A DNA stretch of 60,579 bases from an uncultured Oscillospiraceae bacterium (lineage in GTDB: Bacteria > Bacillota > Clostridia > Oscillospirales > Oscillospiraceae). This document shows, piece after piece, positions 1 to 8,585 of the stretch. The stretch spans positions 1 to 60,579 of the forward strand of contig CALWYB010000008.1 of assembly GCA_944385665.1 (NCBI GenBank). Direction: 5' to 3'. The notes beneath the pieces are model-generated. The model made no database searches, had not been told where the DNA came from, and saw nothing but the letters and a program-made list of their open reading frames with translations. The position numbers were made by a program, and so were the translations under genes. Within the stretch, counting starts at the first letter, position 1; every line of letters begins with the position of its first letter.

Positions 1-1265
1 TACATCAGCGAGAAGGTGATGTCCCGATGGTTGAACTGCCGGAAGTAGGGGTCCAGCTTGATGTAGTGGCAGATGTCATTCATCCAGCCCATGTTCCACT
101 TGAAGTTGAAGCCCAGGCCGCCCTCGTCCACCGGATAGGTCACCTTGGGCCAGGCAGTGGACTCCTCGGCGATCATCAGCACGTCGGGATGGACGGAGAA
201 GATGGCGGTGTTCAGCTTCTGGAAGAACTCGATGGCCTCCAGATTCTCCTTGCCGCCGTGGATGTTGGGCATCCAGGCCCCGTCCTGCCGGCCGTAGTCC
301 AGATAGAGCATGGAGGACACGGCGTCTACCCGCAGGCCGTCGGCGTGGTACTCCTCCAGCCAGAACATGGCGTTGGAGAACAGGAAGGAGCGCACCTCGT
401 TGCGGCCCAGGTCAAAGACCTGGGTGCCCCAGTCGGGGTGCTCCCCCTTGCGGGGGTCGGCGTACTCATAGGTGGGGCCGCCGTCAAAGTGATAAAGGCC
501 GAAGGCATCCCGGGGGAAGTGGGCGGGAACCCAGTCCAGGATGACGCCGATGCCGGCCTGATGGAGCTGGTCGATGAGGTACTTGAAATCGTCGGGGGTG
601 CCGAAGCGGCTGGTGGCGGCAAAGTAGCCGGTGACCTGATAACCCCAGGAGGCGTCCAGGGGGTGCTCCATCACAGGGAGCAGCTCCACATGGGTGTAGC
701 CCATCTCCTTGACGTAGGGGACCAGATACTGGGCCGTATCCCGGTAGGAGAGGAACTCTCCCTCTCCGGTGCGCCGCCAGGAGCCCAGGTGGCACTCATA
801 AATATTCATGGGACGGCGATAAGGGGCGTTCTTGGACCGGTAATCCAGCCAGCCCTGATCGCCCCAGGGATACTCCTCCAGATCATAGATCTTGGAGGCG
901 TTGCCCGGACGGGTTTCGGCGTGGAAGGCATAGGGGTCGGCCTTGGCCACCACCTTGCCGTCGGCGCCGTGCACCGCGTACTTATATGTATCAAAACGCT
1001 TTAAGCCGGGGACAAACCCCTCCCAGATTCCGCCTTCCAGTTTTTCCAGCGGAGTGGCGTCCTCGTCCCATCCGTTGAAATCACCAAAGACGCATACCTG
1101 CTTGGCATTCGGCGCCCAGACACGGAAGACATATCCGTCCTGTCCGTCCTTTTGCCCCGGGTGGGAGCCGAAGCATCTCCACGCGTGGCAGCTGCGGCCT
1201 TCCGAGAAGGCCTCCAGCTCCAAAAACAGGTCATAATCTGATAGTTTTGTATCATATTTGACCAT
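1..1265 (-). CDS. glgB: 1,4-alpha-glucan branching enzyme, 5' part (runs off left edge)
   Basis: Transfers alpha-1,4-glucan segments to form alpha-1,6 branches in glycogen. About 421 N-terminal codons are in the window; the 3' end lies outside it. The N-terminus has a carbohydrate-binding module 48 fold (FRVWAPNAKQVCVFGDFNGW), followed by the GH13 barrel with the nucleophile region GLRVDAVSSM (D314) and the acid/base region MIAEESTAWP (E367). ATG at 1265-1263 has an AGGTG ribosome site just upstream and a clear promoter. No other glycogen gene is visible, so linkage to a glg operon cannot be judged from this window. Confidence 0.95.
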   Translation of the reverse strand, partial: MVKYDTKLSDYDLFLELEAFSEGRSCHAWRCFGSHPGQKDGQDGYVFRVWAPNAKQVCVFGDFNGWDEDATPLEKLEGGIWEGFVPGLKRFDTYKYAVHGADGKVVAKADPYAFHAETRPGNASKIYDLEEYPWGDQGWLDYRSKNAPYRRPMNIYECHLGSWRRTGEGEFLSYRDTAQYLVPYVKEMGYTHVELLPVMEHPLDASWGYQVTGYFAATSRFGTPDDFKYLIDQLHQAGIGVILDWVPAHFPRDAFGLYHFDGGPTYEYADPRKGEHPDWGTQVFDLGRNEVRSFLFSNAMFWLEEYHADGLRVDAVSSMLYLDYGRQDGAWMPNIHGGKENLEAIEFFQKLNTAIFSVHPDVLMIAEESTAWPKVTYPVDEGGLGFNFKWNMGWMNDICHYIKLDPYFRQFNHRDITFSLM

Positions 1266-1351
1266 TGTAATCACCTCAATCTCGTCTTTTTCGCGTTTTT
1301 CCCAACGAAAACGACAACCTCTCTAAATCGGAACCCCCGATATTTATATAA

Positions 1352-1380
1352 ATTATACAACACTCCCTGTACACCGTCAA
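1352..1380 (-). promoter_or_regulatory. Sigma-A type promoter of glgB
   Basis: On the minus strand TTGACG (1380-1375) and a perfect TATAAT (1357-1352) are separated by 17 bp. They lie about 90 bp upstream of the glgB start and point towards it. Confidence 0.75.
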
Positions 1381-1424
1381 GTCAAAAGGGTGTTAATTGG
1401 GATTTTGTTCCCCTCCCCATTTTT

Positions 1425-1459
1425 CTGGGGCGAAAGGCATAAAAAACCCTTCGCCCCAG
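1425..1459. other. Stem-loop between glgB and dacF-like gene
   Basis: The arms CTGGGGCGAA (1425-1434) and TTCGCCCCAG (1450-1459) pair perfectly around an A-rich loop, just 3' of the carboxypeptidase stop codon. It probably ends or stabilises that transcript, but no clean U-tract follows on the minus strand, so a terminator role is uncertain. Confidence 0.5.
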
Positions 1460-1472
1460 TAGTATTTTTCTC

Positions 1473-2618
1473 TCATCCAGCCATAAGGAGGCCTTCCAGC
1501 ATCCGCTGGAGAATGCCCGGCATCGTCAGCCGCTGCACCCCTTCGCTGGAAATGATGGGCACGGTGTCCCGGGTCTCTCCATTGACCAAAATTTCCAGTT
1601 CACCCACCTTTTGTCCCGCTTCCACCGGGGCCTCCAAGTCCTGGGCCAGGGTCAGCTGCGTGGTGACACTCCCCTCTTCCCCCTTGCGCACCAGCACCCG
1701 GCACTCCCGCTCCAGCTGGGGCTGGATCTGCCCCACCGTGCCCAGCAGCACCGGGATGGGCGCCAGGGGACTTTCCGGATAGACCTGCATAAGTGTATAC
1801 GCTCCAAAGCCGTAGTCCAGCATGGCCTTGGCATCCTCAAAGCGGTCGGCCGCCGTGGGGGCGGCCATCACCACGGCGATGAGCTCCATGCCGTCCCGCT
1901 CCGCCGTGGCCGACATGCAGTAGAGGGCGGAGTCAGTGGAGCCCGTCTTCAGGCCGGTGGTGCCCTCATAGAACCGCACCAGGCGGTTGGTGTTGGTCAG
2001 GCCAAAGGCTCCCTCCCGGATGGAGTCCATCCAGATGGTGGTGTACTCCCGGATGCCGGGGTGGTGGAGGATCAACTCCCGGGACATGAGAGCGATATCG
2101 TAGGCGGTGGTCATATGGCCGGCGGCAGGCAGGCCGGTGCAGTTGACAAAGTTGGTGTCCTCCATGCCCAGCTCCTGGGCCCGCTGGTTCATCTGCTGGA
2201 CAAAGGCGCTCTCGCTGCCCGCCAGATACTCCGCCATGGCCACGGTGGCGTCATTGCCCGAGACTACGGTGATGCATTTGAGCAGCTCCCCCACCGTCAT
2301 CTGCTCCCCCTCTTTCAGGTACACCTGGGAGCCTCCCATCCCGGCGGCCCGGGCGGAGACGGTGACCACGTCCTCCCGGCTGATGCGGCCACTGTCCAGG
2401 GCCTCCATAATGAGCAGCAGGGTCATCACCTTGGTGACGCTTGCCGGCTCCATCTGCCGCTTGGCCTCTTTCTCATACAGGATCGTCCCGGTCTCCTTCT
2501 CCATCAGCACCGCCGACGGCGCGCTCAGTTCCAGCGGAGAGGGAGCGGCGGCCTCCTGGGCCGACGCCGTACCGGTGAGCAGCAGCACTGCCAGCACCAG
2601 GGAACCGATTCGTTTCAT
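1473..2618 (-). CDS. dacF: D-alanyl-D-alanine carboxypeptidase (DacF / PBP5 type, peptidase S11)
   Basis: Exported penicillin-binding protein that trims the terminal D-Ala from peptidoglycan stem pentapeptides. All three S11 motifs are present: S60-V-T-K63, S120-G-N122 and K224-T-G226. A signal peptide covers about residues 1-20 (hydrophobic run ending in TASA). The region after about residue 290 matches the beta-rich C-terminal PBP5 domain. The 381-residue length is normal. It is a single gene read away from the phage cassette. The family is certain; the choice of dacF rather than another dac paralog symbol is not. Confidence 0.9.
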   Translation of the reverse strand: MKRIGSLVLAVLLLTGTASAQEAAAPSPLELSAPSAVLMEKETGTILYEKEAKRQMEPASVTKVMTLLLIMEALDSGRISREDVVTVSARAAGMGGSQVYLKEGEQMTVGELLKCITVVSGNDATVAMAEYLAGSESAFVQQMNQRAQELGMEDTNFVNCTGLPAAGHMTTAYDIALMSRELILHHPGIREYTTIWMDSIREGAFGLTNTNRLVRFYEGTTGLKTGSTDSALYCMSATAERDGMELIAVVMAAPTAADRFEDAKAMLDYGFGAYTLMQVYPESPLAPIPVLLGTVGQIQPQLERECRVLVRKGEEGSVTTQLTLAQDLEAPVEAGQKVGELEILVNGETRDTVPIISSEGVQRLTMPGILQRMLEGLLMAG

Positions 2619-2733
2619 ATCGCTGTGCCTCCCTATCGGTATTTCAAGTGGTATGCGATGACAGGATGTGACAGCAAAGAGGCTTCTATACCGAAACGCC
2701 AGGCGGTAAATTTTTCACTTGGCTTCCTACCGT

Positions 2734-2758
2734 GGTCAAAAGCATACAACTTTTGGCC
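2734..2758. promoter_or_regulatory. Inverted repeat just upstream of the phage-like cassette
   Basis: The arms GGTCAAAAG (2734-2742) and CTTTTGGCC (2750-2758) form an 8-of-9 inverted repeat with a 7-bp spacer, 31 bp upstream of the first cassette gene. No strong sigma-A promoter is recognisable between dacF and the cassette, so this is a candidate operator for a regulator encoded elsewhere. Confidence 0.3.
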
Positions 2759-2788
2759 CATTCCCGCCTGGGGTAGAGGAGGGATGTG

Positions 2789-3088
2789 GTGAAACGAAAC
2801 AAAAAACCGCTGGATCGGGAGCAGCTGCTGGAACAGATGCGGACTCTGGCCTGTGCCAAGGTGAACGACGCGGTGAAGCTGGCCTACCTGCCTGAGGAGG
2901 AACGGGATGCCATCGGCAAGCTGGATCTGTCCGCTCTGACCGAATTCCGGCGCAGCGGAGCCGGGACGGTGGAGCTGAAATTCGCCGACCGGATGAAGGC
3001 TCTGGAGCGGCTGCTGGAGCTGAGCGGCCCCAGCGGCGAGGAGCAGCTGGACGCTCTCTTCCGGCGCATGGAGGATGAGGAGGAATGA
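2789..3088 (+). CDS. Small acidic phage protein, probable terminase small subunit
   Basis: A 99-residue charged, helical protein with no membrane segment. It lies directly upstream of, and overlaps by 4 bases, the large terminase gene, which is where the small terminase (XtmA position) belongs. The assignment rests on position; I see no obvious DNA-binding helix-turn-helix. Two tandem GTG codons (2786 and 2789) are possible starts; 2789 is preferred because AGGAGG at 2777-2782 is then 6 bases away. An out-of-frame ATG at 2784 stops after two codons. Confidence 0.6.
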   Translation: MKRNKKPLDREQLLEQMRTLACAKVNDAVKLAYLPEEERDAIGKLDLSALTEFRRSGAGTVELKFADRMKALERLLELSGPSGEEQLDALFRRMEDEEE

Positions 3089-4341
3089 AGCCCCTAATCT
3101 TCTCCAAAAAACAGCGGCGGGTGCTCACCTGGTGGCGGCCCGGCTCTCCCTTCCAAAACTACCAGGCCATCCTCTGCGACGGGGCGGTGCGCAGCGGCAA
3201 GACCCTTTGCACCGGCCTGTCCTTCTTCTGCTGGGCCATGAGCTGCTTTCAGGGAAAAACCTTCGCCCTGTGCGGCAAGTCCATCCCCTCGGTGCGGCGC
3301 AACCTCCTCAGCGAGCTGCTGCCCATTCTGAGACAGCTGGGCTTCTCCTGCCGGGAACGGAGCTCCCTGCATCAGCTCACCGTCACCATGGGCCGCCGCA
3401 GCAACACCTTCTACCTCTTCGGCGGTCTGGATGAGCGCTCCGCCGCCCTGGTCCAGGGCATCACCCTGGCGGGGGCTCTGCTGGACGAGGTGGCTCTGAT
3501 GCCCCGCTCCTTTGTGGAGCAGGTGTGCGCCCGGTGCTCGGTGGAGGGGAGCAAGCTGTGGTTCTCCTGCAACCCGGAGAGCCCCGCCCACTGGTTTTAC
3601 CAGGAGTGGATTCAAAAAGCAGAGGAAAAGAAGGCGCTACGCCTGTCCTTTGCCATGACGGACAACCCCAGCCTCTCCCCCGCTATGCTGGAGCGCTACC
3701 GGACTATGTTCCAGGGGGCCTTCTACCGCCGGTTTGTGCTGGGGGAGTGGGTAAACGCAGAGGGCCTGGTGTACGACTTCTTCTCTCAGAATCTGGTGCG
3801 GGAGCCGCCCCTGGATGTGCCCGGCCCCTTCTACGTCTCTTGTGACTACGGGACGGTGAACCCCACCTCTATGGGCCTTTGGGGACGCAAGGACGGGATC
3901 TGGTACCGGCTGGAGGAGTACTACTACAGCTCCCGCCAGGCCAGAAGGCAGAAAACCGACCAGGAGTACGCCGACGACCTGGAGGCTCTGGTAAAGGGCC
4001 GCCCCCTGGGGGCGGTGGTGGTGGACCCCTCCGCCGCCAGCTTTATGGAGGTGCTGCGGCGGCGGGGGCTTCCGGTGCGGAAAGCTCACAACGATGTGCT
4101 CTCCGGCATTCGGCTCACCGCCCGGCTGCTGAAAGAGGGAAAGCTGGTCATCTGCTCCCCCTGCCGGGACACCATCCGGGAGTTTGGCCTGTACCGCTGG
4201 GACACCAGCGGCAGCGGCGGCGACCGGGTGGTAAAAGAACATGACCATGCCATGGACGACATCCGATATTTTGCCGCTACCATTGCCGCCGGAAATTCCG
4301 GCGGTTTTTTCGCAGGAAGTGTGGAGCGGACCGGATTTTGA
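3085..4341 (+). CDS. Phage terminase large subunit (TerL, XtmB-like)
   Basis: ATPase and nuclease motor that cuts concatemers and packages DNA into proheads. The ATPase part shows a Walker A-like loop D32-GAVRSGKT, a Walker B ALLDE at 131-135 and the coupling motif SCNPE at 161-165. The C-terminal RNase H-like nuclease keeps all expected acidic residues: D254 (SCDYG), D314 (VVDPSA) and D391/D392 (HAMDD). The length of 418 residues is normal and the frame is intact, so packaging capacity appears conserved. It overlaps the upstream gene (ATGA) and is followed by the portal gene. Confidence 0.95.
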   Translation: MKPLIFSKKQRRVLTWWRPGSPFQNYQAILCDGAVRSGKTLCTGLSFFCWAMSCFQGKTFALCGKSIPSVRRNLLSELLPILRQLGFSCRERSSLHQLTVTMGRRSNTFYLFGGLDERSAALVQGITLAGALLDEVALMPRSFVEQVCARCSVEGSKLWFSCNPESPAHWFYQEWIQKAEEKKALRLSFAMTDNPSLSPAMLERYRTMFQGAFYRRFVLGEWVNAEGLVYDFFSQNLVREPPLDVPGPFYVSCDYGTVNPTSMGLWGRKDGIWYRLEEYYYSSRQARRQKTDQEYADDLEALVKGRPLGAVVVDPSAASFMEVLRRRGLPVRKAHNDVLSGIRLTARLLKEGKLVICSPCRDTIREFGLYRWDTSGSGGDRVVKEHDHAMDDIRYFAATIAAGNSGGFFAGSVERTGF

Positions 4342-4412
4342 CCTACTCCAGTTTATGGGACAGGTTCCTGCAATACAACCGGGAATGGTATGAAAAGGAG
4401 GAAGATATTTGA
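4338..4412 (+). CDS. Possible 24-residue mini-ORF between terminase and portal
   Basis: TTG at 4338 overlaps the TerL stop (TTGA) and opens a 24-codon frame rich in aromatic and acidic residues (MTYSSLWDRFLQYNREWYEK, then EEDI). It ends at TGA 4410-4412, overlapping the TTG start of the portal gene. GGAG at 4323-4326 could serve as ribosome site. The perfect stop/start overlaps on both sides match the style of the rest of the cassette. It could also be a coupling peptide or chance. Confidence 0.35.
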   Translation: MTYSSLWDRFLQYNREWYEKEEDI

Positions 4413-5551
4413 AATGGTTTGAGAAAAAGAAACCAGTCGCAAAGCCCCCTCAGGTCCAGCTGCGGGACTGGGAGCACCACCCCTTCGGGGTGCTGGACCA
4501 GTATGTGCCCCTGCGCAATGGAGAGATCACCCTGTACCGCTCCATCCGGGAGGCGGTACCCATTCTGGACGCGGCCATCTGGAAGCTGGTGCGGCTGTGC
4601 GGCGGAGTGCTGATTCGCTGCGCCGACACCCGGGCTCAGCAGGGCCTGAACCGCTTCCTGGACACGGTCAATACCGGCCGGGGACAGCAGGGCATCCAGT
4701 CCTTTCTGGACCAGTACCTGGACTGCATGATCACCTGCGGCCAGGGAGTGGGCGAGATCGTGCTGGACCCCCAGGGCAAGTCCATTGCCGCCATTTTGTG
4801 TGCCGATCCCGCCCTGGTGGAGATCCGGGAGGGGGACTCTCCCTTGGACTTTCGCCTGTGCGTACGGGAAGACGGAGGAGAGCCCAAGGAGCTGCCCTGG
4901 CAGCAGCTGCTGCTCTTCACCCCCTTCCAGCCCGAGGCGGAGCACCCCTACGGGGTTTCCATGCTGCGCTCCATGCCTTTTCTCACCGGAGTGCTGCTGA
5001 AAATTTACCAGGCCCTGGGCCAGAACTGGGAGCGGGTGGGCAACCTGCGCTTTGCCGTGGTGTGCAAGCCCGACGAGAACAGCCCCCTCTCCGCTCAGGA
5101 ACGAGGGGAGCAGGTGGCCAGCCAGTGGTCCCAGGCCATGCAGTCCTCCCGCCAGGGGGCGGTGCGGGACTTTGTGGCGGTGGGAGATGTGGACATCAAG
5201 GTCATCGGCGCGGACAACCAGATTTTGGACAGCGAGGTGCCGGTGCGGCAGATCCTGGAGCAGCTGGTGGCCAAGACCGGCATCCCCCCCTTCCTGCTGG
5301 GCCTGTCCTGGTCGTCCACCGAGCGCATGAGCGCCCAGCAGGCCGACCTGATGACCAGCGAGATCACCGCCATCCGCCGCAGCCTGGAGCCTATCCTCCG
5401 GCGGATCTGCCGGCTGTGGCTGCGCCTGGGGGGCTTTGACGATCAGGTGACCATCGACTGGGAGGACATCAACCTCCAGGACATTGTGGAAGAGGCCCGG
5501 GCTCAGCTGCTCCACGCTCAGGCCAACGAAATTGGGAGGGAAGCGAGTTGA
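4409..5551 (+). CDS. Phage portal protein (XkdE position)
   Basis: Forms the dodecameric ring at the capsid vertex through which DNA passes and to which the tail attaches. At 380 residues it is a compact portal. The central part holds the typical stretch with GIPPFLLGLSWSSTERMSAQ near residues 290-310 (family-like NIPPxxLG region). The C-terminus is helical and acidic. Start TTG at 4409 follows AAAGGAGGA with good spacing. Its place after TerL and before the protease matches HK97-fold phages and PBSX. Calling it a portal is by content and order together. Confidence 0.85.
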   Translation: MKWFEKKKPVAKPPQVQLRDWEHHPFGVLDQYVPLRNGEITLYRSIREAVPILDAAIWKLVRLCGGVLIRCADTRAQQGLNRFLDTVNTGRGQQGIQSFLDQYLDCMITCGQGVGEIVLDPQGKSIAAILCADPALVEIREGDSPLDFRLCVREDGGEPKELPWQQLLLFTPFQPEAEHPYGVSMLRSMPFLTGVLLKIYQALGQNWERVGNLRFAVVCKPDENSPLSAQERGEQVASQWSQAMQSSRQGAVRDFVAVGDVDIKVIGADNQILDSEVPVRQILEQLVAKTGIPPFLLGLSWSSTERMSAQQADLMTSEITAIRRSLEPILRRICRLWLRLGGFDDQVTIDWEDINLQDIVEEARAQLLHAQANEIGREAS

Positions 5552-6480
5552 ACATTACCAAAACCGCCCTGGCCTTGCAGCAGGCCGAGGGGGTGAGCCA
5601 GGAGGAGCTGGAGCTCATCAACACCTGGAGCAAAAAGCCCCTCGCCGCCCAGGAGGTGTACGTCTTCTCGGTGCGGCTGTGCGACAACGAGGTGGACCGG
5701 GACCATGAGCGGTTCCCTGCCGAAACCCTGGAGGCTCTGGCTCCCCTGTTTCTGGGCAAGAGCGGCATTTTTGACCACAACTGGTCGGCCCGCAGCCAGG
5801 CCGCCCGGATCTTCTCCGTCCAGGTGATTCAGGAACCGGAGCGGGTCACCCAGGCAGGCGACCTCTACTGCTGGCTGAAGGCCCGGGCTTACATGGTGCG
5901 CACCGACGACAACCGGGGGCTCATCGCCGAGATCGACGGCGGCATCAAGAAGGAAGTGAGCGTGGGCTGCGCCGTAAAGCGCCGGGTGTGCTCCATCTGC
6001 GGCGAGGAGGCCGGAGCAGGCTGCGGCCACCAGCCCGGGCAGATTTACGACGGGAAGCTGTGCTACCTCAGCCTGGAGGAACCGGTGGACGCCTATGAAT
6101 TTTCCTTTGTGGCCGTCCCCGCCCAGCCCCAGGCCGGTGTGGTGAAGGCCATGGGCGTGAAGCACTACGAGGCCCTCAAGGAGCTGCTGGCCGACTACCC
6201 CCGCTTTGCCGGGGAGGTGGAGGCTCTGAAAGCCCAGGCAGAGCTGGGAGCGCGAGCTCTCAAAGAGCTGCGGGAGGATGTGGTGCGGCTGGCCGCCCTG
6301 GCCGACCCCCAGGCGGACATGAAGGTCCTGCAAAATATGGCCCGACACCTGGAGGAGCCGGAACTGCGGCAGCTCCAGCGGCTCTACGGCCAGAAGGCGG
6401 CCAAGAACTATCCCTTGCAGCTGCCCTATGCCCAAAAGCCCCAGTCCCTGTCCCAGGAGGACGGGGCCTTTCTGATTTGA
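5548..6480 (+). CDS. Prohead serine protease with C-terminal scaffold-like part (XkdF-like)
   Basis: Probably matures the capsid by clipping scaffold or capsid termini. Residues 35-190 resemble prohead proteases: VDRDHERFPAETL, then H77 (GIFDHNW) and S138 (KEVSVGC) as the likely His-Ser pair. Residues 200-310 are helical and charged and could be a fused scaffold. Unusual is a CSICGEEAGAGCGH segment (C148, C151, C159, H161) that looks like a zinc knuckle inserted after the catalytic serine. TTG start at 5548 overlaps the portal stop (TTGA), with GGGAGGG upstream. Length is 310 residues. Confidence 0.75.
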   Translation: MNITKTALALQQAEGVSQEELELINTWSKKPLAAQEVYVFSVRLCDNEVDRDHERFPAETLEALAPLFLGKSGIFDHNWSARSQAARIFSVQVIQEPERVTQAGDLYCWLKARAYMVRTDDNRGLIAEIDGGIKKEVSVGCAVKRRVCSICGEEAGAGCGHQPGQIYDGKLCYLSLEEPVDAYEFSFVAVPAQPQAGVVKAMGVKHYEALKELLADYPRFAGEVEALKAQAELGARALKELREDVVRLAALADPQADMKVLQNMARHLEEPELRQLQRLYGQKAAKNYPLQLPYAQKPQSLSQEDGAFLI

Positions 6481-6514
6481 CCCAGATACTTCATTACGTT
6501 AAGGAGGAACAAGC

Positions 6515-6859
6515 ATGAATCAGGTTTCGTTTGAAGAGATCGGCGCGGTAACCGCCACCTTTCTGGCCCAGGAGGACGTGGTCCCCGGCCAGGTGGTGAA
6601 GATCACCGCCAACGGCCAGGTGGGCGCGTGCGGCGCCGACGAGGCCTTCTGCGGTCTGGCTCTGTCCAGCCGCAAGGGCTTTGCCGGAGTGCAGGTAAAG
6701 GGCTTTATGACCCTGCCCATCTCCGGCTCGGTAAGCCTGGGCCAGGTGGTCCTGGCTGCTGACGGCACCGGCAAGGTAAAAACCGCCTCTTCCACCGGTG
6801 TGACCGCCCTGGTGGTCTCGGTGGATGAGGCCGCCCACACCGCCGTGGTGTGCCTGTAA
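6515..6859 (+). CDS. Capsid decoration / head-stabilising protein
   Basis: A 114-residue, beta-rich, glycine and valine-rich protein (VVPGQVVKITANGQVGACG; VLAADGTGKV) lying between protease and major capsid, the usual place for decoration proteins (lambda gpD or DUF2190-like). ATG at 6515 follows AAGGAGG. The fold is inferred from composition and position; no catalytic motif is expected. Confidence 0.6.
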   Translation: MNQVSFEEIGAVTATFLAQEDVVPGQVVKITANGQVGACGADEAFCGLALSSRKGFAGVQVKGFMTLPISGSVSLGQVVLAADGTGKVKTASSTGVTALVVSVDEAAHTAVVCL

Positions 6860-6883
6860 TTTGTGAAAGGAGCGTGGGAAACT

Positions 6884-7903
6884 ATGGCCAATCGTTATGA
6901 CACTCTGAAGCTGGAAAAGGGTATGTATCAGGAGGCGGGCAGCACCTTTACCCAGGTGCTGGAGCGCCTGGACCCCTCCGAGCAGTACAAGGGCACCAGC
7001 CTGGAGGGACTGGACGCCTATCAGCGCCAGCTCAAGCGCTTTGACATCAAGGTGAAGGGCGCGGGCTGCGACGCGGTGGAGAAGTTCTTCCGCACCTCCG
7101 ACGCCGCCGTCCTTTTCCCCGAGTACATCGCCCGGTCCGTGCGTCAGGGCATGGATGAGAGCAACCTTATCCCCTCTATTACCGCCGCTACCACCAACTT
7201 TGACGGCATGGACTACCGCTCCATCGCCTCCCAGGCAGGCGGCGAGGAGAAGGAGCTGCGGGCGGTAGACGAGGGCGCTGCCATCCCCAGCACCACCATC
7301 AAGGTGCAGGCCAACCTCATTAAGCTGCACAAGCGGGGCCGCATGCTGGTGGCCTCCTACGAGTCGGTGCGCTACCGCAAGCTGGATCTGTTCTCCGTCA
7401 CCCTGCGGCAGATCGGCGCCCACATCGCTCAGATGCTGCTCTCTGACGGCGTGGATGTGCTGATGAACGGCGACGGCAACGACAACGCCGCCGATGTGTT
7501 CACCACCGCCGCCTCCGACACCCTGACCTACGACGATCTGGTGGACTTCTGGGCCAAGTTTGAGCCCTACGAGATGAACACCCTGCTGGTGAGCCCTGAC
7601 GTGATGGTGAAGCTGCTGAAGCTCCCTGAGTTCCAGAATCCCCTCACCGGCCTCAACTTCCAGGGCACCGGCAAGCTGTCCACCCCCCTTGGCGCCAACC
7701 TGCTGCGCACCAGCGTGCTGCCTGAGAAGACGGCAGTGGGTCTGGACAAGCGCTACGCCCTGGAGCTCATTCAGGGCAGCGACGTGATGGTGGAGTATGA
7801 CAAGCTCATTGACCGCCAGCTGGAGCGTGCGGCCATCACCACCATCAGCGGCTTTGCGAAGATCTTCCAGGAGGCCTCCCACGTACTGAAGGTGCAGGAA
7901 TGA
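6884..7903 (+). CDS. Phage major capsid protein (XkdG-like, HK97 fold)
   Basis: Building block of the icosahedral head. The 339-residue protein has the N-arm, a central region with conserved ALFPEYI-type text (AVLFPEYIARSV), a spine helix region and a C-terminal GSDVMVEYDKLIDRQLERAA stretch typical of capsids of this PBSX-like group. ATG 6884 is chosen because AAAGGAG (6866-6872) is at proper distance; an in-frame GTG at 6863 precedes that ribosome site. It overlaps the next gene by 4 bases. Confidence 0.85.
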   Translation: MANRYDTLKLEKGMYQEAGSTFTQVLERLDPSEQYKGTSLEGLDAYQRQLKRFDIKVKGAGCDAVEKFFRTSDAAVLFPEYIARSVRQGMDESNLIPSITAATTNFDGMDYRSIASQAGGEEKELRAVDEGAAIPSTTIKVQANLIKLHKRGRMLVASYESVRYRKLDLFSVTLRQIGAHIAQMLLSDGVDVLMNGDGNDNAADVFTTAASDTLTYDDLVDFWAKFEPYEMNTLLVSPDVMVKLLKLPEFQNPLTGLNFQGTGKLSTPLGANLLRTSVLPEKTAVGLDKRYALELIQGSDVMVEYDKLIDRQLERAAITTISGFAKIFQEASHVLKVQE

Positions 7904-8250
7904 CCGAGCAGATCATCGCCTTAGCCCTGGCTATGGGCGCCCCTGAGAGCCAGCGGGAGGTATTGGAGCCCCTGTGTGCCGCGGCATCTGAGGCGCTGAC
8001 CGCTCAGCTGCGCCCCGGGGTCACCCCCCAGGACTGCGCCGACGCCTTTGCGGTGTGCGCGGCCTGGATGGCTCTGGACGGTCTGTCCGCTGTGGGAGGC
8101 GGCGGGGAGGTGACCTCCTTCACCGCCGGAGACGTGTCCATCCAGACGGGCGGCAGCGGGGACACCGGCGGGCTGACCGCCCAGATCCAGCGGCTGATGG
8201 CCCCCTACCTGCGGGACGGCGGCTTTTATTTTCAGGGGGTGACGGGATGA
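7900..8250 (+). CDS. Head-tail connector protein (XkdH position)
   Basis: A 116-residue protein with a helical N-terminal half and a Gly-rich segment (AVGGGGEVTSFTAGDVSIQT) before a short C-terminal helix and GFYFQGV. This layout is common in small head-tail adaptor proteins of siphophages and myophages. It overlaps capsid (ATGA) and the next gene. Function is by position and general build. Confidence 0.6.
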   Translation: MTEQIIALALAMGAPESQREVLEPLCAAASEALTAQLRPGVTPQDCADAFAVCAAWMALDGLSAVGGGGEVTSFTAGDVSIQTGGSGDTGGLTAQIQRLMAPYLRDGGFYFQGVTG

Positions 8251-8585
8251 TGGATGGAGCCTGGGCCGCCCTGCTGGCCAAGTACGGCCAGCGGGTGGTC
8301 CTCCACCAGGGGGACAGCACGGTGGACGCCCGGGCCTTCCTCCAGCCTATCCGGGAGAAGGGGCAGGCCCAGCGCCTGCCCTCTCCCCTGGGCTGGCAGC
8401 GGGAGGACCGTTTTTTATACCTGGGCGACCCCAACTGTCCCCTGTCCGCCCACGGCGACTGGGTGGAGTTTGAGGGGACAGGCTATGCCGTCATCTCCGC
8501 CCACCCGGTGTACGTGGGCGCCAGCGTGTCCCACATCTGGGCCGTGCTGCGGCCCAGAGATGCGCGAGAGGAGGCGGGAACATGA
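8247..8585 (+). CDS. Head completion / connector protein (XkdI position)
   Basis: A 112-residue beta-rich protein; text such as RFLYLGDPNCPLSAHGDWVE and YAVISAHPVYVG recalls head-closure (stopper) proteins that seal the portal channel. Tandem ATG codons at 8247 and 8250 overlap the previous stop (ATGA), so either may be the start. The family assignment is positional. Confidence 0.55.
   Translation: MMDGAWAALLAKYGQRVVLHQGDSTVDARAFLQPIREKGQAQRLPSPLGWQREDRFLYLGDPNCPLSAHGDWVEFEGTGYAVISAHPVYVGASVSHIWAVLRPRDAREEAGT

Noticed and set aside
27..1004. Long open frame on the plus strand opposite glgB
   Set aside because: Antisense shadow of a GC-rich gene; Val/Gly/His-rich product without family features, while the minus strand encodes clear GlgB.
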